Shown here piece after piece: positions 8,395 through 17,951 of a stretch of 64,000 nucleotides of DNA. This DNA comes from Pseudomonadota bacterium (GTDB lineage Bacteria; Pseudomonadota; Gammaproteobacteria; Burkholderiales; Burkholderiaceae_B). The stretch's first letter is position 1. Each line of letters starts with the position of its first letter. The stretch spans positions 62,001 through 126,000 of the forward strand of contig JAEXRL010000031.1 of assembly GCA_023440825.1 (NCBI GenBank), written 5' to 3'. The notes beneath the pieces are model-generated. The model was not told the origin of the DNA and ran no database searches. It saw only the letters and a list, made by a program, of their open reading frames with translations. Both the position numbers and the translations under genes were made by a program.

Positions 8395-9273
8395 GTGGCT
8401 CAAATTACCGCATCTATGGTTAAGGAATTGCGCGAGAAAACTGACGCGCCCATGATGGAATGCAAAAAAGCATTAATGGAAGCTGACGGCGATTTGGCTC
8501 GTGCAGAAGAGCTGTTGCGCGTCAAGCTGGGTAGTAAAGCCAGCAAGGCCGCCAGCCGTGTTACTGCTGAAGGCTTGGTTACTGTTGCACTGGGCGACGA
8601 TGCTAAAACTGGTGCCATACTGGAAGTGAACTGCGAAACAGACTTCGTTGCTAAAAACGAAGACTTTATCGGTTTCCTGAACGATGTGGCTAAACTGATC
8701 GCTGAGCAAAATCCAGCCGACTTGGCTGCCTTGGCTGAGCTGCCTTTGGCTGACGGTACGGTTGAGTCAGTGCGTACCGCTCTGGTTGGCAAGATCGGTG
8801 AAAACATCACCATACGTCGTTTCCAGCGTTACACCACCGAGAATCAACTGGCCAGCTACATTCACGGTGGCAAAATCGGCGTTATTGTTGATTTCAACGG
8901 TTCGGAAGATGTGGGCAAGGACTTGGCCATGCACGTGGCCGCAACGCGTCCCAAAGCGCTGGATGCCGATGGCGTTGACGCTGCTGATATCGAAGCCGAG
9001 CGTTCCGTAGCAGCACAAAAAGCTGCTGAGTCGGGCAAACCAGCTGATATCGTTACCAAAATGGTTGAAGGCGCTGTCACTAAGTTCCTCAAAGAGGTGA
9101 CCTTGCTGTCTCAGCCTTTTGTTAAAAACGACAAACAAACCGTTCAGCAAATGTTGGCGGAAAACAATGCAGGAATCAGTGCTTTTACCCTATACGTAGT
9201 AGGTGAAGGTATTGAGCGACGCACTGACGATTTTGCTGCAGAAGTTGCTGCAGCGCTTTCCGGTCAGGCGTAA
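8395..9273 (+). CDS. tsf: Elongation factor Ts
   Basis: Nucleotide-exchange factor for EF-Tu, 292 residues. The start is GTG at 8395, giving MAQITASMVKELREKTDAP, which matches the usual EF-Ts N-terminus; GGAG at 8385-8388 is well placed. A TTG at 8383 lies ahead of this ribosome-binding site and is rejected. The TDxPMMECKKAL UBA-like segment and the NCETDFVAKNEDF signature are intact. It is co-transcribed with rpsB and followed by a hairpin terminator. Confidence 0.98.
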   Translation: MAQITASMVKELREKTDAPMMECKKALMEADGDLARAEELLRVKLGSKASKAASRVTAEGLVTVALGDDAKTGAILEVNCETDFVAKNEDFIGFLNDVAKLIAEQNPADLAALAELPLADGTVESVRTALVGKIGENITIRRFQRYTTENQLASYIHGGKIGVIVDFNGSEDVGKDLAMHVAATRPKALDADGVDAADIEAERSVAAQKAAESGKPADIVTKMVEGAVTKFLKEVTLLSQPFVKNDKQTVQQMLAENNAGISAFTLYVVGEGIERRTDDFAAEVAAALSGQA

Positions 9274-9288
9274 GTCTTGTTTGTCTAG

Positions 9289-9327
9289 CAGGGCAGGCGC
9301 CGTACTAGCGGTGCCTGCCCTGTTGCT
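9289..9327 (+). terminator. Probable terminator between tsf and pyrH
   Basis: A perfect 10-bp GC-rich stem (9289-9298 with 9313-9322) has a 14-nt loop and is followed by TTGCTTT, an imperfect U-tract. Termination is probably partial, leaving some read-through into pyrH. Confidence 0.6.
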
Positions 9328-9368
9328 TTACACTCTCACTCAGTATCAGTTCTTGGAATTTATCTGCC

Positions 9369-10085
9369 ATGACCACCCCTTTATATAAACGTGTTTTGCT
9401 CAAGCTGTCCGGTGAGGCGTTAATGGGCGAAGACTCTTTCGGTATTAACCGCAATACTATCCTGCGTATGACCGAGGAAATCACACAGGTCGCCGAGTTG
9501 GGTGTGCAATTGGCCATTGTTATCGGGGGCGGTAATATCTTTCGCGGTATTGCTCCCGGTGCTCAGGGCATGGATAGGGCGACTGCCGACTACATGGGTA
9601 TGATGGCAACGGTCATGAATGCCTTGGCTTTACAGGATGCCTTAAAGCACCGCGGTCTGGATGCGCGTGTGCAATCAGCCCTGAATATAGAGCAGGTCGT
9701 AGAGCCGTACATTCGTCCTAAGGCTTTGCGCTATCTCGAAGAAAATAAAGTTGTAATTTTTGCTGCTGGTACGGGTAACCCTTTCTTTACCACTGATACG
9801 GCGGCAGCCTTGCGTGGCGCAGAAGTAGGCGCAGAAATTGTGCTCAAAGCCACTAAGGTCGATGGCATTTACAGTGCCGATCCTAATAAAGACCCTGGCG
9901 CGACTCGTTATGCGCGCATTAGCTTTGACGAGGCGATTGTGCGTCGTCTGGAAGTCATGGACGCTACTGCATTTGCCCTGTGTCGCGATCAGAAGCTACC
10001 CATTAAGGTGTTTTCCATCAATAAGGCAGGGGCACTGGCTCGTGCTATTACGGGTGAAGATGAAGGCACGCTAGTCCACGTTTGA
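9369..10085 (+). CDS. pyrH: UMP kinase (uridylate kinase)
   Basis: Phosphorylates UMP to UDP in pyrimidine supply; hexameric bacterial amino-acid-kinase-fold enzyme of 238 residues. The N-terminal YKRVLLKLSGEALMG and VIGGGNIFRG blocks, and the later TKVDGIYSADP segment, are diagnostic. It lies between tsf and frr as in most proteobacteria, with frr starting 19 bp downstream. Confidence 0.97.
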   Translation: MTTPLYKRVLLKLSGEALMGEDSFGINRNTILRMTEEITQVAELGVQLAIVIGGGNIFRGIAPGAQGMDRATADYMGMMATVMNALALQDALKHRGLDARVQSALNIEQVVEPYIRPKALRYLEENKVVIFAAGTGNPFFTTDTAAALRGAEVGAEIVLKATKVDGIYSADPNKDPGATRYARISFDEAIVRRLEVMDATAFALCRDQKLPIKVFSINKAGALARAITGEDEGTLVHV

Positions 10086-10104
10086 TAATAAGGAAGTCAG
10101 AATC

Positions 10105-10665
10105 ATGAGTTTGTCTGAAATACAAAAATCGACTGACACTCGTATGCAAAAATCGATAGAATCCTTGAAGCTGAGTCTATCGAAAATTCGTACCGGACGC
10201 GCGAATGCGGGTTTGCTTGATCATATTCAGGTCGAGTACTACGGTTCCCCCGTGCCGGTCGGTCAAGTTGCAAATATTTCCGTCGTTGATGCTCGTACTC
10301 TGAACGTGCAAGTCTGGGAAAAAAATCTGGCCAGCACGGTAGAAAAAGCGATCCGTGACAGCGATCTGGGCTTAAACCCAATCAGCATGGGTGAAAGCAT
10401 ACGTGTACCTATGCCTGCGCTTACAGAAGAGCGCCGTCGTGACCTGACCCGTATCGTGCGTGGTGAAGGCGAAGATGCCAAGGTAGCAGTGCGCAATTTA
10501 CGTCGTGATGCGAATGACTCGACCAAACGCTTGCTCAAGGATAAGGAAATCTCCGAGGACGATGATCGTCGCAGCCAGGACGAGGTCCAGAAAATGACGG
10601 ATAAGTATGTAGCGGAAATCGATAAACTTATCGCGCAGAAAGAAGCTGAGGTGATGACGGTTTGA
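10105..10665 (+). CDS. frr: Ribosome recycling factor
   Basis: Splits post-termination ribosomes together with EF-G. It is 186 residues, standard length. Family blocks are the KIRTGRANAGLLDHI segment near residue 27, the central EERRRDLTRIVRGEGEDAKV region, and the C-terminal KYVAEIDKLIAQKEAE helix. RBS AGGAAG precedes the ATG. It sits between pyrH and uppS on the same strand. Confidence 0.97.
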   Translation: MSLSEIQKSTDTRMQKSIESLKLSLSKIRTGRANAGLLDHIQVEYYGSPVPVGQVANISVVDARTLNVQVWEKNLASTVEKAIRDSDLGLNPISMGESIRVPMPALTEERRRDLTRIVRGEGEDAKVAVRNLRRDANDSTKRLLKDKEISEDDDRRSQDEVQKMTDKYVAEIDKLIAQKEAEVMTV

Positions 10666-10693
10666 TCATCCGGTACATATAGGTGGGCAGGTA

Positions 10694-11455
10694 ATGCAAG
10701 ACAGCTCAACACTAATAATTCCAACTTCTGGGGCTGTACCTAAGCACCTAGCCATAGTTATGGATGGTAATGGCCGCTGGGCCACAAAGCGCCATTTGCC
10801 CCGCACTGCGGGGCATTTGCGCGGCGTGCAGTCGGTGCGTAAAGTAGTCGAGGCGTGTGGCGAAATGGGGGTGTCGTATTTAACCCTGTTCGCCTTTAGC
10901 TCTGAAAACTGGCGCAGACCTGCCGATGAGGTCTCCATGCTGATGCGGCTTTTTGTGAAGTCCTTACAAAAAGAACTTAAAGGCTTAAACGAGCGCGGCG
11001 TATGTTTGCGTGTTGTGGGTGAGCTTGGTGCTTTTAATACGGAACTGCAAACGCTGATACGACAAGCTGAAGAACGCACAGCGGATAACTCGGTATTGAC
11101 GCTGACTATCGCTGCCAACTACGGTGGGCGCTGGGATATTTTACAAGCTACCCGTCGTATGCTGGCCGAGCACCCCGAGTTTGCGGAGCAGCCAGAACTG
11201 ATTAATGAGTCCAGTCTTGGGCCTTATCTGGCCATGGCCTACGCCCCCGAACCGGATTTATTCATCCGCACTGGCGGTGAGCAGCGCATCTCCAATTTTC
11301 TAATTTGGCAAATGGCGTATACCGAACTGTATTTTACGGATACCTACTGGCCCGATTTTGACCGCGATGCATTGGCTCAGGCCTTTGAATGGTATAAGGG
11401 TCGAGAGCGCCGCTTTGGGCGCACAAGTGCCCAGCTTGGGCAGGTTTCTGCCTGA
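10694..11455 (+). CDS. uppS: Isoprenyl transferase (undecaprenyl diphosphate synthase)
   Basis: Condenses isopentenyl diphosphate onto farnesyl diphosphate to make the C55 lipid carrier for cell-wall precursors. The 253-residue cis-prenyltransferase has IVMDGNGRWA (catalytic Asp at residue 24), FSSENWRRP, and the C-terminal DLFIRTGGEQRISNFLIWQ block. It begins 28 bp after frr and is followed 12 bp later by cdsA, indicating one operon. Confidence 0.97.
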   Translation: MQDSSTLIIPTSGAVPKHLAIVMDGNGRWATKRHLPRTAGHLRGVQSVRKVVEACGEMGVSYLTLFAFSSENWRRPADEVSMLMRLFVKSLQKELKGLNERGVCLRVVGELGAFNTELQTLIRQAEERTADNSVLTLTIAANYGGRWDILQATRRMLAEHPEFAEQPELINESSLGPYLAMAYAPEPDLFIRTGGEQRISNFLIWQMAYTELYFTDTYWPDFDRDALAQAFEWYKGRERRFGRTSAQLGQVSA

Positions 11456-11467
11456 CAAGGATTAGCT

Positions 11468-12328
11468 ATGCTAAAACAGCGCCTGATTACGGCAGTGGTG
11501 CTTTTGCTCGTTTTGGGTGCTGCCATGCTGGCACCCGCTCGATGGCCACTATTACTTATTTTGATTGCGGCCAGTAGTCTGGCCAGTTGGGAATGGTTGC
11601 GTTTGAGCTTGCCACCTGCGCAGGTGTTTTGGGCAGTGCCCTTGGCGGCAGGGCTGGCTGTGTTTCAGGGCTGGCTGGGCTACTCAAGCCTGTATGCCGA
11701 AAATATGCTGTTGCCGGCGCAATATTTATCTTTCATTTATCGTTATCTTACGCCCCTGGTGATTGCTTTTTGGTTGCTGCTCGCCTCTTATTTGGTCTAT
11801 AGGGCGCAAGCAGAGCGCATCGAGCACAGTGCTTTACTCAGCCTGATGGGGCTACTGGCTCCCTTAGTGGCTTGGGCTGCACTGCTACAGATGTGGCTGG
11901 CACGTGGCTTATTGTTCGTGCTTAGCGTGCTTGTGCTCATTTGGGTGGCCGATATCAGCGCTTATTTTGTCGGGCGTGCGGTGGGTGGAGCCAAGCTGGC
12001 CCCACGTGTAAGTCCCGGAAAAACTCGTTCTGGTGCCTACGGTGGCATTGCGGGTGCAAGCTTGTGGGTGGTGTTAAGTACGATGTGGCCTAACACCTTG
12101 GGTAGCGCTTTATTGCAGCAATGGTCGTGGTTAGGTCTGATACTAATCACCGTGTTGCTGGCAGCCTTGTCCATTATGGGGGACTTGTTCGAGTCCTTGC
12201 TAAAGCGTCGCGCAGGCGTTAAAGATTCCAGTCAATTACTACCGGGTCATGGTGGTGTGTACGATCGCATTGATGCGCTGCTGCCCGTTGCGCCCTTAGT
12301 CTTGGTGCTCAGCGGCTTGTTAGGGTAG
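11468..12328 (+). CDS. cdsA: Phosphatidate cytidylyltransferase
   Basis: Integral membrane enzyme that makes CDP-diacylglycerol from phosphatidate and CTP. The 286-residue protein has about eight hydrophobic segments. The C-terminal signature is split over SPGKTRSGAYGG and the long block around SIMGDLFESLLKRR.GVKDSS..LPGHGGVYDRID. The start at 11468 follows AAGGATT. The operon position between uppS and dxr is canonical. Confidence 0.96.
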   Translation: MLKQRLITAVVLLLVLGAAMLAPARWPLLLILIAASSLASWEWLRLSLPPAQVFWAVPLAAGLAVFQGWLGYSSLYAENMLLPAQYLSFIYRYLTPLVIAFWLLLASYLVYRAQAERIEHSALLSLMGLLAPLVAWAALLQMWLARGLLFVLSVLVLIWVADISAYFVGRAVGGAKLAPRVSPGKTRSGAYGGIAGASLWVVLSTMWPNTLGSALLQQWSWLGLILITVLLAALSIMGDLFESLLKRRAGVKDSSQLLPGHGGVYDRIDALLPVAPLVLVLSGLLG

Positions 12329-12364
12329 TGCGGTAGTTCTTGACTTAGGCTTAGGGTTTCAACG

Positions 12365-13567
12365 ATGAGTTTTCAGCAAGTTTGTGTTTTGGGCTCGACG
12401 GGTTCTATCGGTGTGAGCACGCTGGATGTGATTAGCAGGCATCCGGATCGAATGCGCGTGTACGCATTAAGTGCGTATAGCCGCATGGAACAACTGGCCG
12501 ATCAAGCCATTGCCACTATGCCCAAGGTGGTGCTCGTGCCCGATACGGCTGCGCGTGAGCGATTTGTGCAAGCCTGGGCAGCTAAGGGTGCAGCAGGGCG
12601 GATGCCTGAAATACGTATTGGCGCGCAAGCTCTTGCAGATACCGTCGCCGATGCGGAAGTGACCACGGTGATGGCAGCCATCATAGGCGCTGCCGGTTTG
12701 CCCGCTGCCTTGGCCGCCGCCCGGGCAGGCAAACGCATTTTATTGGCAAATAAAGAAGCCCTAGTAGCCGCCGGTAGTCTGTTTATTGAGGCAGCTAGGC
12801 AGGGCGGAGCAGAGCTGCTGCCCATAGACTCTGAACATAGCGCCATATTTCAGTGTCTGGATCAAAGTCATAGGCATATCCCTGGCACCCCCTTGTCTGA
12901 TCAAGTGCGCCGCCTAATCATTACTGCTTCGGGCGGGCCGTTTCGCACCACTGCCTTGGAACAGTTAAACGACATTACGCCGGATCAGGCCTGCTCGCAC
13001 CCTAATTGGTCTATGGGGCGGAAAATTTCTGTGGATTCGGCCACTATGCTGAATAAAGGCCTAGAAGTCATTGAGGCTTACTGGTTATTTTCTGTGCCTT
13101 TAAAACAAATTGAGGTGGTGGTACACCCTCAAAGTGTGATTCACTCCATGGTGGAGTATATCGATGCTTCGGTCATGGCTCAGTTGGGGCAGCCGGACAT
13201 GCGTACGGCCATTGCTTATGGCCTTGGCTTTCCTGAGCGTATAGACAGTGGGGTGGGGTGGCTGGATTTGGCGAAAATGGGACGGCTGGATTTCGAAGCG
13301 CCAGATTTACAGCGTTTTCCTTGTCTGAGATTGTCATTTGATGCATTGCGTAGCGGTCAGGCTGCGTGTATTAGTTTGAATGCAGCCAACGAAGTTGCTG
13401 TGGATCATTTCTTGCGTCAGCAGATTCGCTATACTGACATTCCTTCGGTGATTGAGCGCTGTCTGGATCGTTTGCATGGACGTGCCAACCAGGGCGTAGA
13501 CACGCTTGAGGCGGTATTGGCCTTAGATCACGAAACGCGTAGCTTGGCTCAGCACTTTTGTCGTTAA
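12365..13567 (+). CDS. dxr: 1-deoxy-D-xylulose 5-phosphate reductoisomerase
   Basis: Second step of the MEP isoprenoid pathway: DXP to MEP with NADPH. The 400-residue enzyme shows the nucleotide-binding GSTGSIGVSTLDV near residue 10, the metal/substrate segment LLPIDSEHSAIFQCL near 155, and the HPNWSMGRKISVDSATMLNKGLE block. Its presence shows the organism uses the MEP route that feeds UppS upstream in the same operon. The gene ends 21 bp before the rseP start. Confidence 0.97.
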   Translation: MSFQQVCVLGSTGSIGVSTLDVISRHPDRMRVYALSAYSRMEQLADQAIATMPKVVLVPDTAARERFVQAWAAKGAAGRMPEIRIGAQALADTVADAEVTTVMAAIIGAAGLPAALAAARAGKRILLANKEALVAAGSLFIEAARQGGAELLPIDSEHSAIFQCLDQSHRHIPGTPLSDQVRRLIITASGGPFRTTALEQLNDITPDQACSHPNWSMGRKISVDSATMLNKGLEVIEAYWLFSVPLKQIEVVVHPQSVIHSMVEYIDASVMAQLGQPDMRTAIAYGLGFPERIDSGVGWLDLAKMGRLDFEAPDLQRFPCLRLSFDALRSGQAACISLNAANEVAVDHFLRQQIRYTDIPSVIERCLDRLHGRANQGVDTLEAVLALDHETRSLAQHFCR

Positions 13568-13588
13568 TTTTTATTGGATACACGCTAC

Positions 13589-14923
13589 ATGCTCATTAGC
13601 TTGCTTGCTTTTATAGTGGCTATCGGGGTAATTGTTACCTTGCACGAGTTAGGGCATTATTTGGCTGCACGTGCCTGCGGTGTGTATGTGGAAAAGTTTT
13701 CCTTTGGCTTTGGACGTGCTGTATGGCGCCGTTACGATAAGCAAGGCACGGAGTGGGCGCTGTCAGCCATACCGCTGGGCGGGTATGTGCGCATGCGTGA
13801 CGAGGCCTGGCCCGGGGCGAGCGCTGCCGACCAAAGCACCTGTTTTAACACCAAGCCGCTTTGGCAGCGGGCATTCATCGTGTTTGCCGGCCCGTTGGCT
13901 AATTTTGTACTCGCCGTGTTCTTTTTTGCCTGGGTTGGTATGCTGGGCACGAGCGTGCCTGCTCCTATATTGGGTGCGCCGCAACCAGGGTCTCCCGCGG
14001 CGATGGCTGGTGTTAGCGCTGCAGACCGTCTGCTGCAAATTAATGATAAGCCTATTGAAACCTGGGCGGATGCACGCTGGTATCTGCTTGAGTTATTGCC
14101 CACAGGCGGGCAAGTGTCGCTGTTAGTGCGTAACGCACAGGGCGATACCGTGGAGCGTCACGTGCATTTGCCGCCTAACGCGCTTAATCCAGATCAAGGT
14201 ATGGACCCCTTGTCGGACACAGGCTTAGTACTTGCCCAGCCGCCTACCTTGGTGCAAGAGGTGCTGGATGGGCCAGGTCAACGCGCCGGTCTGCTACAAG
14301 GAGATCTGATCGTTCAGGCTGGTACCTTGCAGCGCCCAGGTGCTCGAGAATTCATACAGCTTATTCAGGACTCCGGTGGAGCGCCAGTAGCTTTGCAGGT
14401 ACAGCGCCAGGGCACGCTAGTAAATGTGCAGATAGAGCCAGAGCTGGTGCGTAATGAGCAGGGTAGTGAAGTCGCTAAAATTGCGGTGGTCGTGCGTCCT
14501 GATTACGAAATGCTGGAGCAGCGTTACGGCTTGGTGGGCAGTATTCAATATGGTGTCACGCGCACCTATGAGACCGTCAAGCTATTAGGTAAAATGCTGC
14601 TTTATCTGGTGCGTGGCGATGTATCGTCGAAAAATCTTTCTGGCCCCATTGCTATAGCGGATCAAGCTGGGCAAACCGCGAAAATCGGCTTGGTGGCTTA
14701 TCTAAGCTTTGTCGCCATGATTAATGTAAGCATGGGTATACTCAATTTATTGCCTATACCTATGTTAGATGGCGGTCATCTGCTGTACTATGCCATCGAG
14801 GCAATACGCGGCCGGCCTCTGTCTTTAGAGTGGCAGATGGCTACACGTCGCCTAGGATTCGGTATACTGGTGGCTTTGACAGTGTTTGCCTTATTTAATG
14901 ATGTCACCCGCTTGTTTATGTAA
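13589..14923 (+). CDS. rseP: Site-2 zinc metalloprotease RseP
   Basis: Inner-membrane protease that cuts the anti-sigma factor RseA within the membrane during envelope stress. The 444-residue form starts at ATG 13589; this places the HExxH site (HELGH, residues 19-23) inside the first membrane helix as in the family. A TTG at 13574 would add five residues and has no ribosome-binding site. Two PDZ domains lie in the middle, and the third catalytic segment PIPMLDGGHLLYY is near residue 390. It precedes bamA, the usual order. Confidence 0.95.
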   Translation: MLISLLAFIVAIGVIVTLHELGHYLAARACGVYVEKFSFGFGRAVWRRYDKQGTEWALSAIPLGGYVRMRDEAWPGASAADQSTCFNTKPLWQRAFIVFAGPLANFVLAVFFFAWVGMLGTSVPAPILGAPQPGSPAAMAGVSAADRLLQINDKPIETWADARWYLLELLPTGGQVSLLVRNAQGDTVERHVHLPPNALNPDQGMDPLSDTGLVLAQPPTLVQEVLDGPGQRAGLLQGDLIVQAGTLQRPGAREFIQLIQDSGGAPVALQVQRQGTLVNVQIEPELVRNEQGSEVAKIAVVVRPDYEMLEQRYGLVGSIQYGVTRTYETVKLLGKMLLYLVRGDVSSKNLSGPIAIADQAGQTAKIGLVAYLSFVAMINVSMGILNLLPIPMLDGGHLLYYAIEAIRGRPLSLEWQMATRRLGFGILVALTVFALFNDVTRLFM

Positions 14924-14975
14924 ACATGGGTGTCGTAACGTCTATAAATTTTTGACCGACCAAGGATTCTCCAGG

Positions 14976-17315
14976 ATGTCGTTTAGCCGGAAACCCAAGT
15001 TTGCATTGCGTGTCTTGCCCTTTGTTGTGGCAAGCCTATTAGCGCCAGCCCTAGCCAGTGCCTTTTCGCCCTTTGTTGTGCGGGACATCCAGGTAAATGG
15101 AATTCAGCGCGTTGATCCGGGCGCTGTGTTTAGCTCACTACCCGTAAAGGTGGGTGAAGAGTTCTCGGAAGAGCAGGCGGCGGCAGCGATTCAGCGTCTT
15201 TATTCCACGGGCTTTTTTAGTGACGTGCAAATAGACACACAAGACCATGTCTTGGTTGTGAACGTTAAAGAACGTCCTACCATCGCGTCCATCAGCTTTA
15301 ATGGCATGCGCGAGTTTGACTCTAAAGCCATTATTACATCCTTGTCTCAGGTTGGTTTTGGGGAAGGTCGTGTGTTTGACCGCGCCATGCTTGAGCGTGC
15401 CGAGTTCGAGCTCAAGCAGCAGTATTTATCTAAAGGTAAATACGGAGTTGAGATCACTCCAGTCATTACCCCCTTACCGCGTAACCGTGTAGGCGTAAGC
15501 TTCGATATTTTCGAAGGCGACCTGGCAAAAATCAAAGAAATTCGTATTATTGGTAACGAGGCCTTTTCCGAAAGCCGCTTGTTAAGCGAAATGGAATTGA
15601 CCACCTCCGGCTTCATGACCTGGTATACAGGTACTAATAAGTATTCACGTGAAAAGCTGGAAGGGGATCTGGAGCGTATTCGTTCTTACTACCTGAATCG
15701 TGGTTATCTGGAGTTTTCTTCCGAGCCGCCCCAGGTATCTATTTCGCCAGACCGTAAAGATATCTTCATTACGCTCACCATTCATGAGGGCGAGCCCTAC
15801 ACCCTTAGCGATGTGAAGCTGGCCGGAGACTTGCTGGGTCTTAACGAGCAAATTGAGCCCTATTTGCAGCAAAAATCTGGCGAGGTCTTCTCCTCGGATA
15901 AAACCACTGCCACGGTTAAAGGCATTAGTGATTACCTGGGCACCCTGGGCTACGCCTTTGCCAACGTTAACCCCAATCCTGTTCTGGATCGTGAAAATCA
16001 CACGGCTGATCTGACGTTTTATGTGGATCCGGGTCGTCGTGTGTATGTACGCCGCATTGAGGTTGGCGGTAACGTGCGTACTCGCGACGAAGTGGTGCGT
16101 CGTGAGATGCGTCAGCAAGAAGCGGCGTGGTACGACGCGAATAATATTCGCATGTCTCGCGATCGTATCGATCGTTTAGGCTACTTTAATCAGGTTGATG
16201 TGAATACCAGCCCTGTGCCCGGTTCGCCTGATCAGGTCGATATTAACGTTGATGTAACGGAAAAGCCCACCGGCATGATCAACCTAGGGGTAGGGTATGG
16301 CTCTACCGACAAGTTGATTTTATCGGCAGGGATTAGCCAAGATAATATTTTCGGTAGTGGTAATAGCTTGTCATTGCAGCTCAATACCAGCAGCATTAAC
16401 CGTACCGCGGTGCTAAGCCATACCGATCCGTTCTGGACCAAAGACGGTATTAGTAAAACGACGTCCTTGTACTATCGTCGTACCACTCCCTACGAGGGGA
16501 ATGATACCTACGGTGATTATCGTAATACGGCCTTGGGAGCGGGCCTGAACTTTGGTGTGCCTATCTCTGAGTACGACCGTATTCTTATGGGCGTTAACTT
16601 CGAGCATAACGAGCTGTCCAAACTCAGTCCGCTTTACACGCCTTTGGCTTATCAGGATTATGTACGCGAGTACGGCAAAAGCACGAACTCATTTATCTTT
16701 AATCTTGGATGGTCCAAAGATACACGCGATAGCGCAATTGCTCCGAACCGTGGCTACATGACCACTTTGTCCGGTGACTTATCCACGATGGATCTGCGCT
16801 ATTACATGCTGCATGCTAGCCACCAGCACTACTTGCCACTGAGCCGCTCCATTACGCTGGCACTAAATGGTGCGGTAGACTGGGGCAATACATACGGTAG
16901 CAAGAGTTTTCCCGTCATTAAAAACGTGTACGCTGGTGGTATCGGATCTGTGCGTGGTTACGAGGGCGCGTCACTGGGGCCGCGTGATACCCTTACCGGC
17001 GACTACCTGGGTGGCTCTCGTCGCATGATCGCCAACGCTCAGCTGTATCTGCCATTTCCGGGCGCAACACGTGACCGCACTTTACGCTGGTTTGTCTTTG
17101 CTGACGCCGGCAAGATAGACAGTGGCAGTGGCGAATGCTTAACAGGGCGTAATAACCGGGTAGTTGACCCCTGCGGCTGGAAGTACTCCACGGGTCTAGG
17201 TTTGTCCTGGCAATCACCATTAGGGCCTTTGCAGTTGTCCTACGGTCGTGCCATGAATGCCAAGGAAGGTGACGATAAGCAAGCGTTCCAGTTCCAGATT
17301 GGTACCGCTTTCTAA
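14976..17315 (+). CDS. bamA: Outer membrane protein assembly factor BamA
   Basis: Core of the BAM complex that folds beta-barrel proteins into the outer membrane. It is 779 residues, starting at ATG 14976 behind AAGGA. A frame extension to 14886 overlaps rseP and lacks a signal sequence. The signal peptide ends at ASA (residue 29). Five POTRA repeats occupy about 30-430, then a beta-barrel containing the conserved VRGYEG motif near residue 650, ending in Phe as outer-membrane proteins do. skp follows. Confidence 0.97.
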   Translation: MSFSRKPKFALRVLPFVVASLLAPALASAFSPFVVRDIQVNGIQRVDPGAVFSSLPVKVGEEFSEEQAAAAIQRLYSTGFFSDVQIDTQDHVLVVNVKERPTIASISFNGMREFDSKAIITSLSQVGFGEGRVFDRAMLERAEFELKQQYLSKGKYGVEITPVITPLPRNRVGVSFDIFEGDLAKIKEIRIIGNEAFSESRLLSEMELTTSGFMTWYTGTNKYSREKLEGDLERIRSYYLNRGYLEFSSEPPQVSISPDRKDIFITLTIHEGEPYTLSDVKLAGDLLGLNEQIEPYLQQKSGEVFSSDKTTATVKGISDYLGTLGYAFANVNPNPVLDRENHTADLTFYVDPGRRVYVRRIEVGGNVRTRDEVVRREMRQQEAAWYDANNIRMSRDRIDRLGYFNQVDVNTSPVPGSPDQVDINVDVTEKPTGMINLGVGYGSTDKLILSAGISQDNIFGSGNSLSLQLNTSSINRTAVLSHTDPFWTKDGISKTTSLYYRRTTPYEGNDTYGDYRNTALGAGLNFGVPISEYDRILMGVNFEHNELSKLSPLYTPLAYQDYVREYGKSTNSFIFNLGWSKDTRDSAIAPNRGYMTTLSGDLSTMDLRYYMLHASHQHYLPLSRSITLALNGAVDWGNTYGSKSFPVIKNVYAGGIGSVRGYEGASLGPRDTLTGDYLGGSRRMIANAQLYLPFPGATRDRTLRWFVFADAGKIDSGSGECLTGRNNRVVDPCGWKYSTGLGLSWQSPLGPLQLSYGRAMNAKEGDDKQAFQFQIGTAF

Positions 17316-17387
17316 CCTGAATTTTCGTTCCCGCCCTTAGGGTAGAATTGATTTATAATGCAGCCTAATTTGCAAGGTATATTTTTC

Positions 17388-17945
17388 ATGAAGTTAAACA
17401 TCACCTCACAACTTAACGCTATTGCTCGTGGTTTGGGTCGTAGTAACAGAGCTTTGGTTTTGGCTGCTGCTTTAGGAGTCAGCGCCATGGCAGCGGCTCC
17501 CGTAGCGCAAGCACAAGCAACAAAAATTGGTTTTGTTAGCACAGAGCGCATCTTGCGTGATTCTAAGCCTGCACAAGCAGCGCAAGCGAAAATTGAATCC
17601 GAATTCAAGCGTCGTGACCAAGAGCTGAGCAATCTGGACGACACCCTGCGTAGCCAGGTACAAAAGTTCGACAAAGATGCGCCAGTACTGTCCGAAACTG
17701 ACCGCATCAAGCGTCAGCGCCAGTTGGCCGATCTGGACTCTGATCTGCAGCGCAAGCGTCGTGAATTTCAAGAAGACTTCAACCGTCGTCGCAACGAAGA
17801 GTTCGCCGCTCTGGTCGAAAAAGCCGATGCCGTGATTAAGCAAATTGCGGAGTCACAGGGTTACGACCTCATCATTCAGGACGCTGTTACTGTCAGTCCT
17901 CGTATTGACATCACCGAAGAGGTTCTGAAGGCTTTGGGCGGTTAA
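17388..17945 (+). CDS. skp: Periplasmic chaperone Skp (OmpH family)
   Basis: Holds unfolded outer-membrane proteins on their way to BamA. From the ATG at 17388 the protein is 185 residues with a signal peptide ending AQA (residue 42), then KIGFVSTERIL, a long charged coiled-coil region (about 60-150), and a C-terminal DLIIQDAV segment. A frame ATG at 17358 overlaps a TATAAT-like element and adds no signal feature, so the later start is preferred. lpxD begins 6 bp downstream. Confidence 0.93.
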   Translation: MKLNITSQLNAIARGLGRSNRALVLAAALGVSAMAAAPVAQAQATKIGFVSTERILRDSKPAQAAQAKIESEFKRRDQELSNLDDTLRSQVQKFDKDAPVLSETDRIKRQRQLADLDSDLQRKRREFQEDFNRRRNEEFAALVEKADAVIKQIAESQGYDLIIQDAVTVSPRIDITEEVLKALGG

Positions 17946-17951
17946 TCGATC

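Noticed and set aside
15645..16118. 157-codon minus-strand frame inside bamA
   Set aside because: Antisense of a conserved gene, with no ribosome-binding site or family likeness.
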